Shown here piece by piece: positions 1-9,466 of a stretch of 64,000 nt of DNA; the first letter of the stretch is position 1; each line of letters opens with the position of its first letter. The DNA is taken from assembly GCA_964036045.1 (NCBI GenBank), contig OZ038389.1:64770453-64834452 (forward strand). The letters are read 5' to 3'. The DNA is from Eutreptiella sp. 'Long Island Sound 2002'. Its lineage: Eukaryota; Euglenozoa; Euglenophyceae; Eutreptiales; Eutreptiaceae. Below the pieces are notes generated by a model, which was not told the DNA's origin, did no database searches, and saw only the letters and a program-made list of their open reading frames with translations. Both the position numbers and the translations under genes were made by a program.

Positions 1-192
1 TGCAACGGGATAGGAATCATGCCCAAACATGTTGCTACTGCGAGGTTCATCCGGTTGCTTGCCCTTCCAATCTTCGAGAGCACCCATGAATCCCTATACA
101 GCCGGTGGCATTGGCAATTGTGCCTCTGAGTCTTTTGCATCTTTTTTGGACATTATTGAGGTACTCTAAAAGGATGGGAGAAAAAAACTAGT

Positions 193-360
193 GATAACAT
201 TTCTTGGCCAAGAAATGTTATCTACTCACATTTCTTTGCCAAGAAATGTTATCTACTCACTGAGGAGTTGGTGCTTGTTTGCCTGTTGGAGTAGTTGTAT
301 TTCTTCGCCAAGAAACGTTATCAGCCAGCGGGGTCGGTGATCACATTTCTTCGTCGAGAA
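193..360. repeat. Cluster of hairpin-forming palindromes
   Basis: Positions 193-222 are a perfect 30-bp palindrome centred on TTGGCCAA; each arm reads GATAACATTTCTT. Three degenerate versions of the same palindrome follow, near 229-252, 299-324 and 343-360 (core TTCTTCGCCAAGAA or TTCTTCGTCGAGAA). One R1 repeat copy sits between them. Such structures may be ends of small transposable elements or cruciform-forming sites. I cannot name the family. Confidence 0.75.
261..299 (+). repeat. R1 interspersed repeat, copy a
   Basis: R1 is a short repeat with core TGAGGAGTTGGTGCTTGTTT followed by a GTTGGAGTAGTTGT-like tail. This copy lies inside the palindrome cluster. Near-identical copies occur at 688-733 and 6270-6317, and diverged ones at 8121-8166 and 8196-8240. 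In this window R1 occurs only around the reverse-transcriptase copies, which suggests a link to that element. Confidence 0.7.
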
Positions 361-687
361 ATTGTGAGACCGATAACGGATATAAGATGATGTCACCAAT
401 CCATGGAGTGTGTGGTAAAATTTCCTTCCCTTTAAACAAGGCACATCATGCATCGGGATGGGGTTTTGGGTTGTTTGCTTGTGTGGGAATCCGGACCTGT
501 GGTCCAGTTGCACAATCACCCTACACAATTGCCGTTGCATTGTGTTGTAGTGTCCCCGTGTCCAACTAACGTCGGCATGAGGAGTTGGAGACGTAAGTGT
601 TCTTTGGAACGGTGCCTTGGGATATATATTGCAATATGGATGGTATATATTTCGGATTGAGGACAATTGTGTACTGTGAGGTTTTTG

Positions 688-733
688 ATTTTGGCTGAGG
701 AGTTGGTGCTTGTTTGCATGTTGGAGTAGTTGT
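688..733 (+). repeat. R1 interspersed repeat, copy b
   Basis: This copy is nearly identical over about 46 bp to the copy at 6270-6317, including the leading GATTTTGGC. It lies about 650 bp upstream of reverse-transcriptase copy A. Confidence 0.75.
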
Positions 734-1385
734 TATCGGTAACAGCAACATTTGCAGTTGAACATACGTCTGATGCGGTGATTCTATGTGTTCTTGGTCT
801 TTATGGGAGGTTCCGAAGGCAAGGCAACTTGGAGTATGAGGTAAGGGTGTTCTTGAAAGGTGGCCGACCCCCCCCACCCTTGCAAACCCATCCCCATACC
901 CATACCATGCGTGAGAAGAGGCGGTACAATGGTGCACTACGTATTCTGGCTGTTTTCCGGGGGCGCGCCAGCCAGCCAGCCAGGTGGGGGGCGGGGGAGG
1001 GGGGGGTTCCAAAGCCTCCCAGCCACCCAGCCGCGGCTAGGCGCAGCTCCGATGTCCCAACAAATCCTCCCGCCTAACGAAGAGTTCAAGTGCAAGTACC
1101 ATTGTATGAAATCTTGTGTTTCACTAAATTTTGCGCACTGTGACCTGTTTTCTTAACCACCAAAGAATGTTGGTCCCGGTGATGCATTTTTTTCAGTTTT
1201 TTTTTGTTGTGTATTCATGTGTGATACTCTCGTGTCGCAAGCATTTGGTGCCAACTTGGCATGCCATGTGGCCATGTGAAGCCAACCTGCACATACTTGA
1301 ATCCACATTTCACTCCTTGCTTCCTTCAGGGGAGGGGCTGCCTTACGTACTGTTCGCATGACTGCAGACGAGCTGATCTCTGGCA

Positions 1386-3837
1386 TTAAACTTGGAACCT
1401 ACGACGCGTCGCCTTTCCTTGTGGGAGGGCAGCAGCGAGCATGGGTGTTCAGGGAACCCTTTGAAGTTCAGCCGCGTGCGTGTGGGACAGGCAATCAGTG
1501 GTATGCACAGCATGGTGGTCATGAAACAGGTGATTGACACACTGCGCGCACACGTGACGAGAAAAAGTGGGAATGAACTATATCCTATCAAGGGCAGGCA
1601 GACACACGTCAAAAGAACGGTGGCGGAAGTACTGTCCTCTATACCCTGTGCGTGCGCGTCCATGAACCAGAGACATCCCGGCCTGCTACAGGGCGGCCAG
1701 GACCATGTGGTCCTCCGCACACGTGCACAGTGGGGACGTATTCTCACACCGATGGAGCTGCAGTGCGCCACGCAGAATGCCAGGAATGTTACGCTGCCTT
1801 CCAAACAGTTTATACAGGACACTGTCCAGCGCTTGCACACAGCATCTGTGTTCCTCTCTGATGTAGCTGATGCGCCTATCATAGATGATGCAACAATTAC
1901 CAATACAATTGACAGACACAGAGCGCAGTACACACGCCAATTCCCCCGGATGTGCCCTGACGTGTTTATGCGCATCAACAAAAAGCTCAGGAACTACGGG
2001 CTCCAAGCAGGCACCTGGGATAAGGAGCCTTGCAAGGTCCAGGCAACTTGCAGTGTACATATGCAACGCCAGCTGGCGTATCTCACTGTCACCGATCCCA
2101 ACTTTCACATCATAGGGGTCCAAACAGAAGCGCAGGGTGCAAGGGCGTATGTAATACGTGAAACCCTGATGTCTGCGGCACGCAAAGGCATCTTGGGCTT
2201 GGCCAGCGACTTGGGCTTGTGGCCAAAAAGTCTGCTGACGGAGGAGGGAATACGGGCAGGACTGCCCACTTTATGCTCGTCGTGCGCAGCGCCGTCGGCC
2301 TTCCATTTATTGAAATGGAAAACTGCTGAAGAGCAGTGCGACTGGCGCTTCAGGCTGGCGATCGTGCACACATGCTGGCCACCCCTTGAAGCGCTTCTCC
2401 AGGCAGATCGGACGTTGCCTTACTGTGTTGTTGAAAGAACTGCACATTGCCTGCCCATTCTGGGGTAGCCCTTCGATGTTAGGAGTGAAGGACATGTGGA
2501 ACCATATCCATAGAAACCCCCCACGCTTCCTAGATGTTTGGGAGAGGGACATCGACAACGCCTACTGGAATTTGAACAAAAAGAAAGTGGCACACGCTGT
2601 GCGCAAGGCGGCTGCGACGGTAAAGGCATATCGGCGAATGCACAGCACTTTTTGCTTTTCCATTGCGAAGGGAGGTCTGCGCATGTTGGACAGGATAGGA
2701 CACGCGGCCGACAGGAATTTCCGTGTTTTTACTATCGATAACGTCCTGGACTTTGTGGACTGGGACCTGAAGGATAACACACTGTTCGCTCTGTGGGGGG
2801 TTGTAATGCAACAGGCCAAGCAAGGGGTGCCCATTGGTGGATACTTAAGTGCACAGTTGATGTGCATTTGGGCACTCACTCAGGAGATGATTTTTCCGGA
2901 GGACCCGAAAAAAGAACTTCTGATCAGGAAAGTGCGAAAAGCCTGGCCGAGGCACCTGCCTACCCCTGCGACAAAGCCAGGCCCTGTGCTCACGTTTCCT
3001 GATCCTGCATATGTACCACGGAACAAACAGGTGCTGTACACGGAAGGTATGCGTGGGTGGTTCCATCCGAACAAACGTCTTCTACTGCAGGTCACATTCA
3101 GTGACACACAGGTAAACTTCACAGCGATGGGGCTCTGGGACTCGCACCCCGAGGGGCGCGTAGGACAGATCATACATCGTAGCCCACGCACACAGCATGC
3201 GTTCTTACGCAATTATTTTTTGCAGTTTGACATTGTTCGATGCCACATGGCAGATGTGCAGGTGCAGGGCCCTGCGACCGATGTCCCTGAAGTGATGCAA
3301 ACCAGGTAAATGGATAACGCCTATATGGCCCTAGGGAACATACCCACATACATACACACACAACTCGCTCTGTTTGTTGAAATTCTACACCAGGCCATCT
3401 ACGACATACCAATGAAGTGGGAAACCACAGGAGTAACTGCCGATTGGTGTGACACCCGCCTGCTCACTGAGCCCTGCTTTGACATGTGTATAAAGGGGGT
3501 GCCTATATGCCATGGCATGGGACCTGCTGTGCGGCTCTGGCAGCGCTGGCCTGACCCTTGGTCGCCAAACTGCCCATCTGTGTTACAATCTATGATTCCG
3601 GCCCTAACACATAAGACATTCCAGCTCCATGGGTCGCTGAGATCTTTAGAGGCTAATGTCAGGTGTATTATCCAAGGGTGTGGCTTCAAGAAATACAGAT
3701 GGGGGTGGTGGTGGATGCACATACGAGTACGGTTCAAGGCACGAAACCTGTTGCATGTCATTCCTCTACATACAGTCAAACTGTGGTACGACCAGGGACG
3801 ACAATGGGCAGGGCAGGGTGGGCACCATAGCATGTGA
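1386..3837 (+). pseudogene. Reverse-transcriptase-like retroelement, copy A (broken)
   Basis: This is the longest member of a four-copy family in the window. The first open frame (1392-2468) is an N-terminal region of unknown function and shares HVVLRTR(A/S)QW and AG(T/I)WDK blocks with copy B. The frame then shifts near 2380 into 2386-3309. That frame carries a motif A candidate (ERDIDNAYW, about 2548-2574) and a motif B-like segment (QGVPIGGYLSAQL, about 2821-2859). A TAA at 3307-3309 interrupts it just before the motif C equivalent (MDNAYM; Asp-Asn at 3313-3318). The same frame continues to 3837 with the conserved PMKWE and C-terminal region. Asp in motif A, the G-x-P-I-G-G loop and a downstream acidic pair support a reverse transcriptase palm. 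The Asp-Asn instead of Asp-Asp is atypical but is shared by every copy. The frameshift and stop make it a pseudogene. The exact retroelement clade is not recognised. Confidence 0.65.
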
Positions 3838-4002
3838 AACAACATGAAATGCATATGCTTTGTTAAGAGTTTTAGGCGAAAACCGGAGAATGATCTGGTG
3901 GGCGTACGACGAGGGACCCACTCTTCGCACTGCTTCACTGTGGATCTGCAGGTTATGTTCCGAAAACACTGTTGAGCCTTTTGCTCGTTTTGCTTTTGCA
4001 TT

Positions 4003-5791
4003 GTGTACACACGTGTAGTGCAAGAGATACAGCAACCGCTCGCGCGAAGGCAATGGCGACGATGCACATGTGCTGCATTGATGCGACAACATCCTGCCCT
4101 ACGGAACGATCTGGGACATGTAGTCCTGCGCACTAGGTCACAATGGGCATGTCTTTTCAGTGACGAAGGGGCTGATACCCTCAGCAGCAATGCGCGTCAG
4201 TGCGTCATTCCTTCCATAGATGTGCTGGCAGCTCAGATGGAGCTGTTTCAGGCGTCCCTGCAACACATGACTGTACCCGCAGAGGGTTTTCTTCCTTCCG
4301 CGTCTAGCATCTCCCCCTCTCTGACTTCTGCCTCTCTCTCCCTCTCCCCGATCCCTCCCTCGCTCCCCACGGCCCCGGCGTCCTCTTCCTCTGGGCTATA
4401 CCCGCCTGTGTCAGCGAGTTCCTTGCTTTCCGGAGACGATATAGCACCTATTGTTGAATGGGTACATAATTTCTGTCTTGCGGACATCTCTGCGTATACA
4501 CTGGAGTGCCCCACATTGGGCAGCGAACATGTTTCCGGGCTCTCTAAGCGCATCTGGGACCTTCGCTTTCGCGCAGGGATTTGGGACAAACAGCTCCACA
4601 GGATGTCTGGTGCATGCAGGGTGTTGGAAGAGGACCATGTGGTGGAATCCTACTTGGGAGGGGACCGCTTTATTTTGTGGGGCGTGGCAGAGTCCAAAGC
4701 TGCTGCCCAAGCAGCGAATGTGTATGATACACTGACCTCTGCCCAAGCACATGGGATTGTGGACTGTGCGATTCATCACAATCTCCTGCGCAAAGGGTAT
4801 GCAGATCTTTCGTGGGCTGCAACTCACATTAATTCGGTCTACACAGACCCGGAACCTCCACCTTCCCCTGGAGACACTGTAGATTTAGACCTAGGCCCCC
4901 AACGCAAGCATCAGCGGCCACTTTTTGGCGCGCCCTCTATTTTTCCATTTTAAAATGGAAGACGGTTGAACGTGGGGCACAGGCCATTGTTAAATGGCGC
5001 GATATTGTGTCCTTTAAACTCCACATCCTGCGCTCGTACGCACGCCTCATGAGCAGGTCACTACAGCTCATTGTCAGCGAAGTGTACCAGCAGTTCCAGA
5101 CATTGGGCATGCCGAGTATGGTAGGAGTACGTGATTTACTGGGGTCCCTGGGCAGGTTCAACCCAGTCTGGGCCAGCGTCCGCCCTGATGAGGCGGACAT
5201 GACGGATATTGTCCGAACCACCACACCCCCACACCTGTCCCCCGTGTGTTGCTTGCGCGGTTCAAAGACAATGTCCCCATGGCGGCAATATGTATACATG
5301 TGCCTGAGGCAATAAAGCCTAGACTTTTCAGGGCCCTTGAATGCTTCTTCAAGTCTATATATCAGATAGGCCTGAAGTGGGAGGACCATGGTGAAATAGC
5401 ACAACTGTGCGAGTGCGAGTTTGTCCCGGCCACAGACGTGTTCCTGAGGCGAAAAGGTATTGTTTCCAGCCTGCAGGAGCCACTGAGACAAGACTTTGAA
5501 TGGTAGCGGTGGCTGCCTGTTTCCTCCCCTAATGCCAAGCAAGTCCTGACGTCCACCTTCCCCTTCCTGTTGCACAAGAGTCTCCTCTATTGCTGTAATT
5601 TGGAGGGTTTCAGGGCAAATGTGAGGTCACTGGTGAGGGGGGCAGGATGGCACAGATACCCCCCAGACTGGTGGAAGAATTCAGTGAAGGGTTTCCTGCA
5701 GGAGCTGGCACTGGTTGACAGCATACCCTTCACAGACATAGACAGATGGTTCAACGAAGGAAAAGAGATCGGACGGGCCATGCCGAAGTGA
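4003..5791 (+). pseudogene. Reverse-transcriptase-like retroelement, copy B (internally deleted)
   Basis: Copy B starts about 165 bp after copy A in the same orientation. Frame 4003-4953 aligns with the N-terminal frame of copy A (HVVLRTRSQW, AGIWDK) but contains a Ser/Pro-rich insertion (about 4300-4420). Coding similarity continues in a second frame from about 4950 (GMPSMVGVRD, matching SPSMLGVKD of copy A). A third frame carries RFKDNV at about 5258-5275. Relative to copy A, roughly 240 residues between the motif A region and motif C are missing, so the catalytic core is gone. An in-frame TAG at 5504-5506 replaces a residue that is Leu in copy C. The C-terminal part (RANVRSL, GWHRYPPDWW) ends at 5791 and is followed by a GT-rich tract at about 5837-5882. 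It is clearly non-functional. Confidence 0.65.
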
Positions 5792-5836
5792 CAGTGTATG
5801 TATGCACAGGGCCTACCTGACATAGGTAGGTACAGT

Positions 5837-5882
5837 GCATAGGTGTGAGTGAGTGTGTGAGCGTGTGTGTGTGCGTGTGCCT
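5837..5882 (+). repeat. Imperfect GT microsatellite after copy B
   Basis: This GT-rich tract begins about 45 bp after the end of the copy B reading frame. Copy D is followed by a longer GT tract at a comparable distance (16206-16256). The shared arrangement suggests that the element may end in a simple repeat, as several non-LTR retrotransposons do. Confidence 0.6.
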
Positions 5883-6269
5883 GGTGTCCTAAGACAGGAC
5901 TGAGCCAGTTGCAGATGCCTGTACATGACAGCAGGCCCAGTCCGAAGTGACCCCTGCTACTATATGGGAGCGTAGCAAGGGGGCCAGGGGGAGGGATAGG
6001 GTGCTGAGCTGTGTGCATGCCCCTGTGGGATCATTTTTTAAGCTCCCAAGCTTCATGGACAGTGCGTGCACAGTTCATGGTCCTTCTTATCAGAAAATGA
6101 TACCAGCAGTTTTTTGGCAACACCACGAAAGGGATGGGGAGAAATAGGAGTGACAACATACACAAAAAATTTCCGCAAGTGTGTGTGCACAAAAGCATGT
6201 ATGTGTGTGTACATTGTTTGCAATGAATGCATTCCATGCACCCTATTTCAGACCCTACCATGCTCAATT

Positions 6270-6317
6270 GATTTTGGCTGAGGAGTTGGTGCTTGTTTGC
6301 CTGTTGGAGTAGTTGTA
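6270..6317 (+). repeat. R1 interspersed repeat, copy c, abutting copy C
   Basis: This nearly perfect R1 copy runs directly into the truncated 5' end of reverse-transcriptase copy C. Similarity to copy A begins immediately after the repeat, inside motif A, so the junction is either an insertion site or a recombination point. Confidence 0.75.
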
Positions 6318-7733
6318 TGTTCTGGCATATCCCCAAGGGCAATGTTGTGCCGGCCCTGCATGAACTGTTTGAGCTTTTGGAGGGCGAGAAGCGCGGATGT
6401 GCAGAGTTTTTTGCACTGCATAAGTCTGGGGAGAAGGCCCTTGATCGCCTGGATACAGCGAGTAGTGCTGACTTCAGGGTCATCTCCAGACAGGAATTGC
6501 TGGACTTTGTTTCCTGGGACCTGCACCACAACACAGGGCTGGTGCTGGGCCCGCTGTTGCTGAAACAAGGCGATCGGGGTGTCCCGATCGGTGGGCATTT
6601 GTCGGCGCAGCTTGCTGAACTCTGGGCACTTGCCCGTGAGCTTAAATATATTTTTGGAAAGCACCGGTCTGATCTTGTCAAGACGTGGGATCAGACAGTA
6701 CGTAAAGGTGAGGAAGGAGCATCAGCGTCCCTGGCCGATATCCGTGTGTGTCCGGGAACCTATCGAAGTTTGTCACCCGTCTTGCAGGGGGTTACAGAAA
6801 CTGGGCAGAGTACCCGGGAGCACATACCGACCCTTTCTGCACAGCAGTACTTTGCGTACTGATGGGTTCGGAGGGTGGTGGGGACCTACTGATGCCTCCT
6901 TCGGGTACCTCGACGTGGACGGAGTGCAGGTTGATTTGCTGGTGACCTCCCTCTGGGACGGAGCGCCGGATGGGCGCATGGGTACTATTATGGCAAGTGC
7001 ACCCCCCCGAGACAGGGCGCGGCTTCGCGAGTTCTTTCGGGAACTGGACCCTATGGACTTTGTGGTGAGCGAGGCCCGTCGAGGGTGGTGGGGGTGGGCG
7101 ACGCGCCCATCCGACCCGGCTGTCCCTGTATCCACCACCCCAGGCATTCTTTTCTCACGTTTTCGTGATAACATCTACATAATTTTTATGAACATCCACC
7201 CTGCCCTGTTCCCTCGCGTTCGCCATGCGGCGAAGCATTTCCTGGACTGTTTGTATGGGGTTCCCCTGAAATGGGAACCTACAGATTTACGGGTATCCTG
7301 GGGAGAGTGTTCATGGAAACCCCTCCCCCTGGGCTTCTCTTTGACCAGGAAAGGGGTCATCTGGGACATCGCTGAGGGTGCTGAGCTGGGCGAGTGGCTC
7401 AGGTGGGTCCCAGCCCGCTCAGCCAATGCGAGCTTTACGCTGGCGTCTATGCTGCCGTCCCTGTTTCTCAAGTCACTGTGGTATGCGGGTTCCACTGCAG
7501 ATGTGCAGGCTAATTTTCGCTCCCTCCTCTGGGGCGTAGGCTGGCACTCTTACCCCAAACATTGGTGGTTGCCCTGTCTCACACGTTTTCTGCGGAAGTA
7601 TAACCTTCTAGAGGTGTTTTCCCTGGGATCTGTTACCACATGGGTTCGGGAGGGCAAACGGGCGGCAGCGACCAGCGGCTCGGGAGTGGTTTCATCTCAG
7701 GATGTTTCAGCGCATGCTGTGCAGTCCCATTGA
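6318..7733 (+). pseudogene. Reverse-transcriptase-like retroelement, copy C (5'-truncated, best preserved C-terminus)
   Basis: The similarity to copy A starts in motif A (FWHIPK against YWNLNK), right after an R1 repeat. The first frame runs to 6862 and carries the motif B-like GVPIGGHLSAQLAELWAL (about 6567-6620). Between about 6740 and 6845 the homologous reading moves to another frame, which stays open to 7733. This frame contains WDGAPDGRMG, the motif C equivalent SRFRDNIYI (Asp-Asn at 7167-7172), VPLKWEP, GEWLRWVPARSANASF and the C-terminal GWHSYPKHWW block. It lacks the N-terminal domain and the first catalytic Asp. Because the C-terminal 380 codons are open, it is probably the youngest copy. 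It lies in the same orientation as copies A and B. Confidence 0.7.
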
Positions 7734-8120
7734 TTTGTGGTGCCAGTGTGAGTGCTTTGTGTCGAGCGACACATATACTGGACGTATGGCCCTGTGTGAA
7801 CGCATAGTCTGTGTGTTTTTGACATAAATCAGGTTGAGTTTGGTATGGAAACGAAAGGCGGGTCTGGTGCCACACAAAACGAGAGTGGACAGGATCCATG
7901 GGCGCCAAGGGTCGAATATGGTGTGTGCCCGGGACCACAGGTGCCTACCGATGATGAAATGTCGTTGTTGTCCTTATGTATTTGCGTGCCGAGGGCAATC
8001 AGCCTGACCTTGGGCCACCAGAACATCCTGTCCACTGTTGCATTGTTTGTTTGCACTAGCCTCATGGGCATGGCCGTGTTTGTCTGAGGAGTTTTTGTAC
8101 TTGTGCTCGCCCCTTGCAGC

Positions 8121-8166
8121 CTTTGGCTGAGGAGTTGGTGCCTGCGTGCATTGCTGAACTAGTTGG
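8121..8166 (+). repeat. R1 interspersed repeat, copy d (diverged)
   Basis: It shares CTTTGGCTGAGGAGTTGGTG with other R1 copies and then diverges (CCTGCGTGCATTGCTGAACT). It lies about 390 bp downstream of copy C. Confidence 0.6.
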
Positions 8167-8195
8167 CTGTGCACGGACCTATCACAAGCAGTAGT

Positions 8196-8240
8196 CTTTG
8201 ACTGATGAGTTGGTGCTTGTGTGCACATTGCTGAATTGTT
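8196..8240 (+). repeat. R1 interspersed repeat, copy e (diverged)
   Basis: It reads CTTTGACTGATGAGTTGGTG and shares the ACATTGCTGAA tail type with copy d. The two diverged copies form a near-tandem pair with a spacing of about 75 bp. Confidence 0.55.
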
Positions 8241-9000
8241 AGAGGGAGAAATTGCTTTGCCATGATGATTTGCATTTGTGGTTTTGGGTACAAGAACTAC
8301 CCCCGTGTGTGGTATTGACATGCAGTGCATGGCGTCATAACACGGACAGGACATGGGCACTTGCTGCTATATGCAACGGTGTGGATCAAGGCTGTGCTTT
8401 CACTCCTGACTTCACACTGTGCAATTTGTTTCGTGTCCCAGACCCTTCACTGTTCAACAGATTATGCTGCATGGACACTGTTCAGCCTGTGTTTGTTTGC
8501 TTTGCATTATGTACACATCAACCTGAACCCTACCCTTTTGGGTTGGGGAGGGATGTCCTTCGGGCTGGCTTGTGCTTCGCCCTCGTGACGTCCCGGTGTA
8601 CTTAGGCAAGTGGCACGCACCCAGCAGCACATAGTTAACCACCCCATCACCCCACGCTTTCCATGTTTAAGAGAACATAGTAAGGTGAAAGCCAAACGCC
8701 CATGTGCAGAACACTGTGTTGGGTGCTAGCCGTTGGCCACATCATATGCCCGTCACATCACACATCAAAGGGGGCATCCCTTCTATTAGGGCTTTGCCAT
8801 TTTGCACTCTATAGTGCCTGCGCTATTGCACTCGCAAAAGATTGTTCAAGATTGTGCATTCTGTGTCCTCTTACTCACCTTATCCCTCGGCTGTTTTTAC
8901 GTGAGTCTTGAACACACAACTCTACATGTAAACCACGTGCACAACCGGGATTCAGGGGGAATCCAAGTATGATACATCACATGGAGTTCACACAATTTTC

Positions 9001-9059
9001 CATACCCGGGATTTTGAGCAAAATCCGGTTGTCATACCAGGAATTCAATCCCGGGTATG
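9001..9059. repeat. Nested inverted repeat upstream of the coiled-coil gene
   Basis: Left arm CATACCCGGGATT (9001-9013) and right arm AATCCCGGGTATG (9047-9059) are perfect 13-bp reverse complements. A shorter inverted repeat, GATTTT-GAGC-AAAATC, is nested at 9010-9025. Related CCCGGG/ATCC fragments continue to about 9105. It lies 160 bp before the proposed start codon at 9218. It may be a small transposon remnant or a structured promoter element; nothing in the sequence decides between them. Confidence 0.7.
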
Positions 9060-9217
9060 ATATCTGGTTTATTGCATGAATCCCCGGGTTGGACACCCGG
9101 ATTTACAATTTCATGTGTTGTTAACTTCCCCAGATCCATGAACCCTCTTTGAATTTGATCTGCCGTGTTGGGCGTGTCCAAAAGCCCTGAGGGGTGCACA
9201 CGTGTGCCATTGTCATC

Positions 9218-9466
9218 ATGGACCCTGCACCCGTCCCGAAGAAGAAGAAAGCAAAGCGGAAGAAGAGTTCGGATTCTACACCGAGTTCTCAAGCCCACTC
9301 TCGGCGTGAGTCTGGGGCATCGGGGGTGAGCACCGCTGCACCTGCTCCCGCTCCTGAGAGCCCCTTGCCACCGTTGCGGAAGGCAGCACCTCCTGCAGGC
9401 CCTGCGGTGTCTTTGGCAGACAACCCTGCATTTGCTGCTGTCACCAACAAAAGCGTTCGAACACAA
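9218..9466 (+). CDS. Coiled-coil gene exon 1
   Basis: It begins at ATG 9218 and encodes residues 1-83: MDPAPVPKKKKAKRKK, then a Ser/Ala/Pro-rich linker. The donor is CAA|GTGTGT, phase 0, chosen because exon 2 starts in phase 0. The start codon is the second ATG-like option in the frame; an upstream ATG at 9194 would add eight residues. Confidence 0.6.

Larger units (their letters stand above)
1..1385. other. Intergenic region left of the retroelement cluster
   Basis: I see no convincing gene here. The stretch holds a cluster of palindromic sequences (193-360), two copies of the R1 interspersed repeat (261-299 and 688-733), and a G-rich/C-rich low-complexity patch near 870-1020. The open frames are short, overlap on both strands and have low-complexity translations, so I read none of them as coding. 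Confidence 0.5.
7734..9217. other. Spacer between the retroelement cluster and the coiled-coil gene
   Basis: I find no gene here. The stretch contains two diverged R1 copies (8121-8166 and 8196-8240), a possible third trace near 8080, and the inverted-repeat structure at 9001-9059 just upstream of the next gene. The open frames (for example 8252-8605) lack recognisable domains and are probably chance frames. Confidence 0.5.

Noticed and set aside
3399-4190. 263-codon minus-strand open frame.
   Set aside because: It lies antisense to reverse-transcriptase copies A and B, whose homology is on the plus strand. It is a shadow frame.
8196-8240. CTGATGAG in an R1 copy suggested a hammerhead ribozyme core.
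   Set aside because: The required GAAA partner strand and stem II are not present, and the other R1 copies read CTGAGGAG, which breaks the core.
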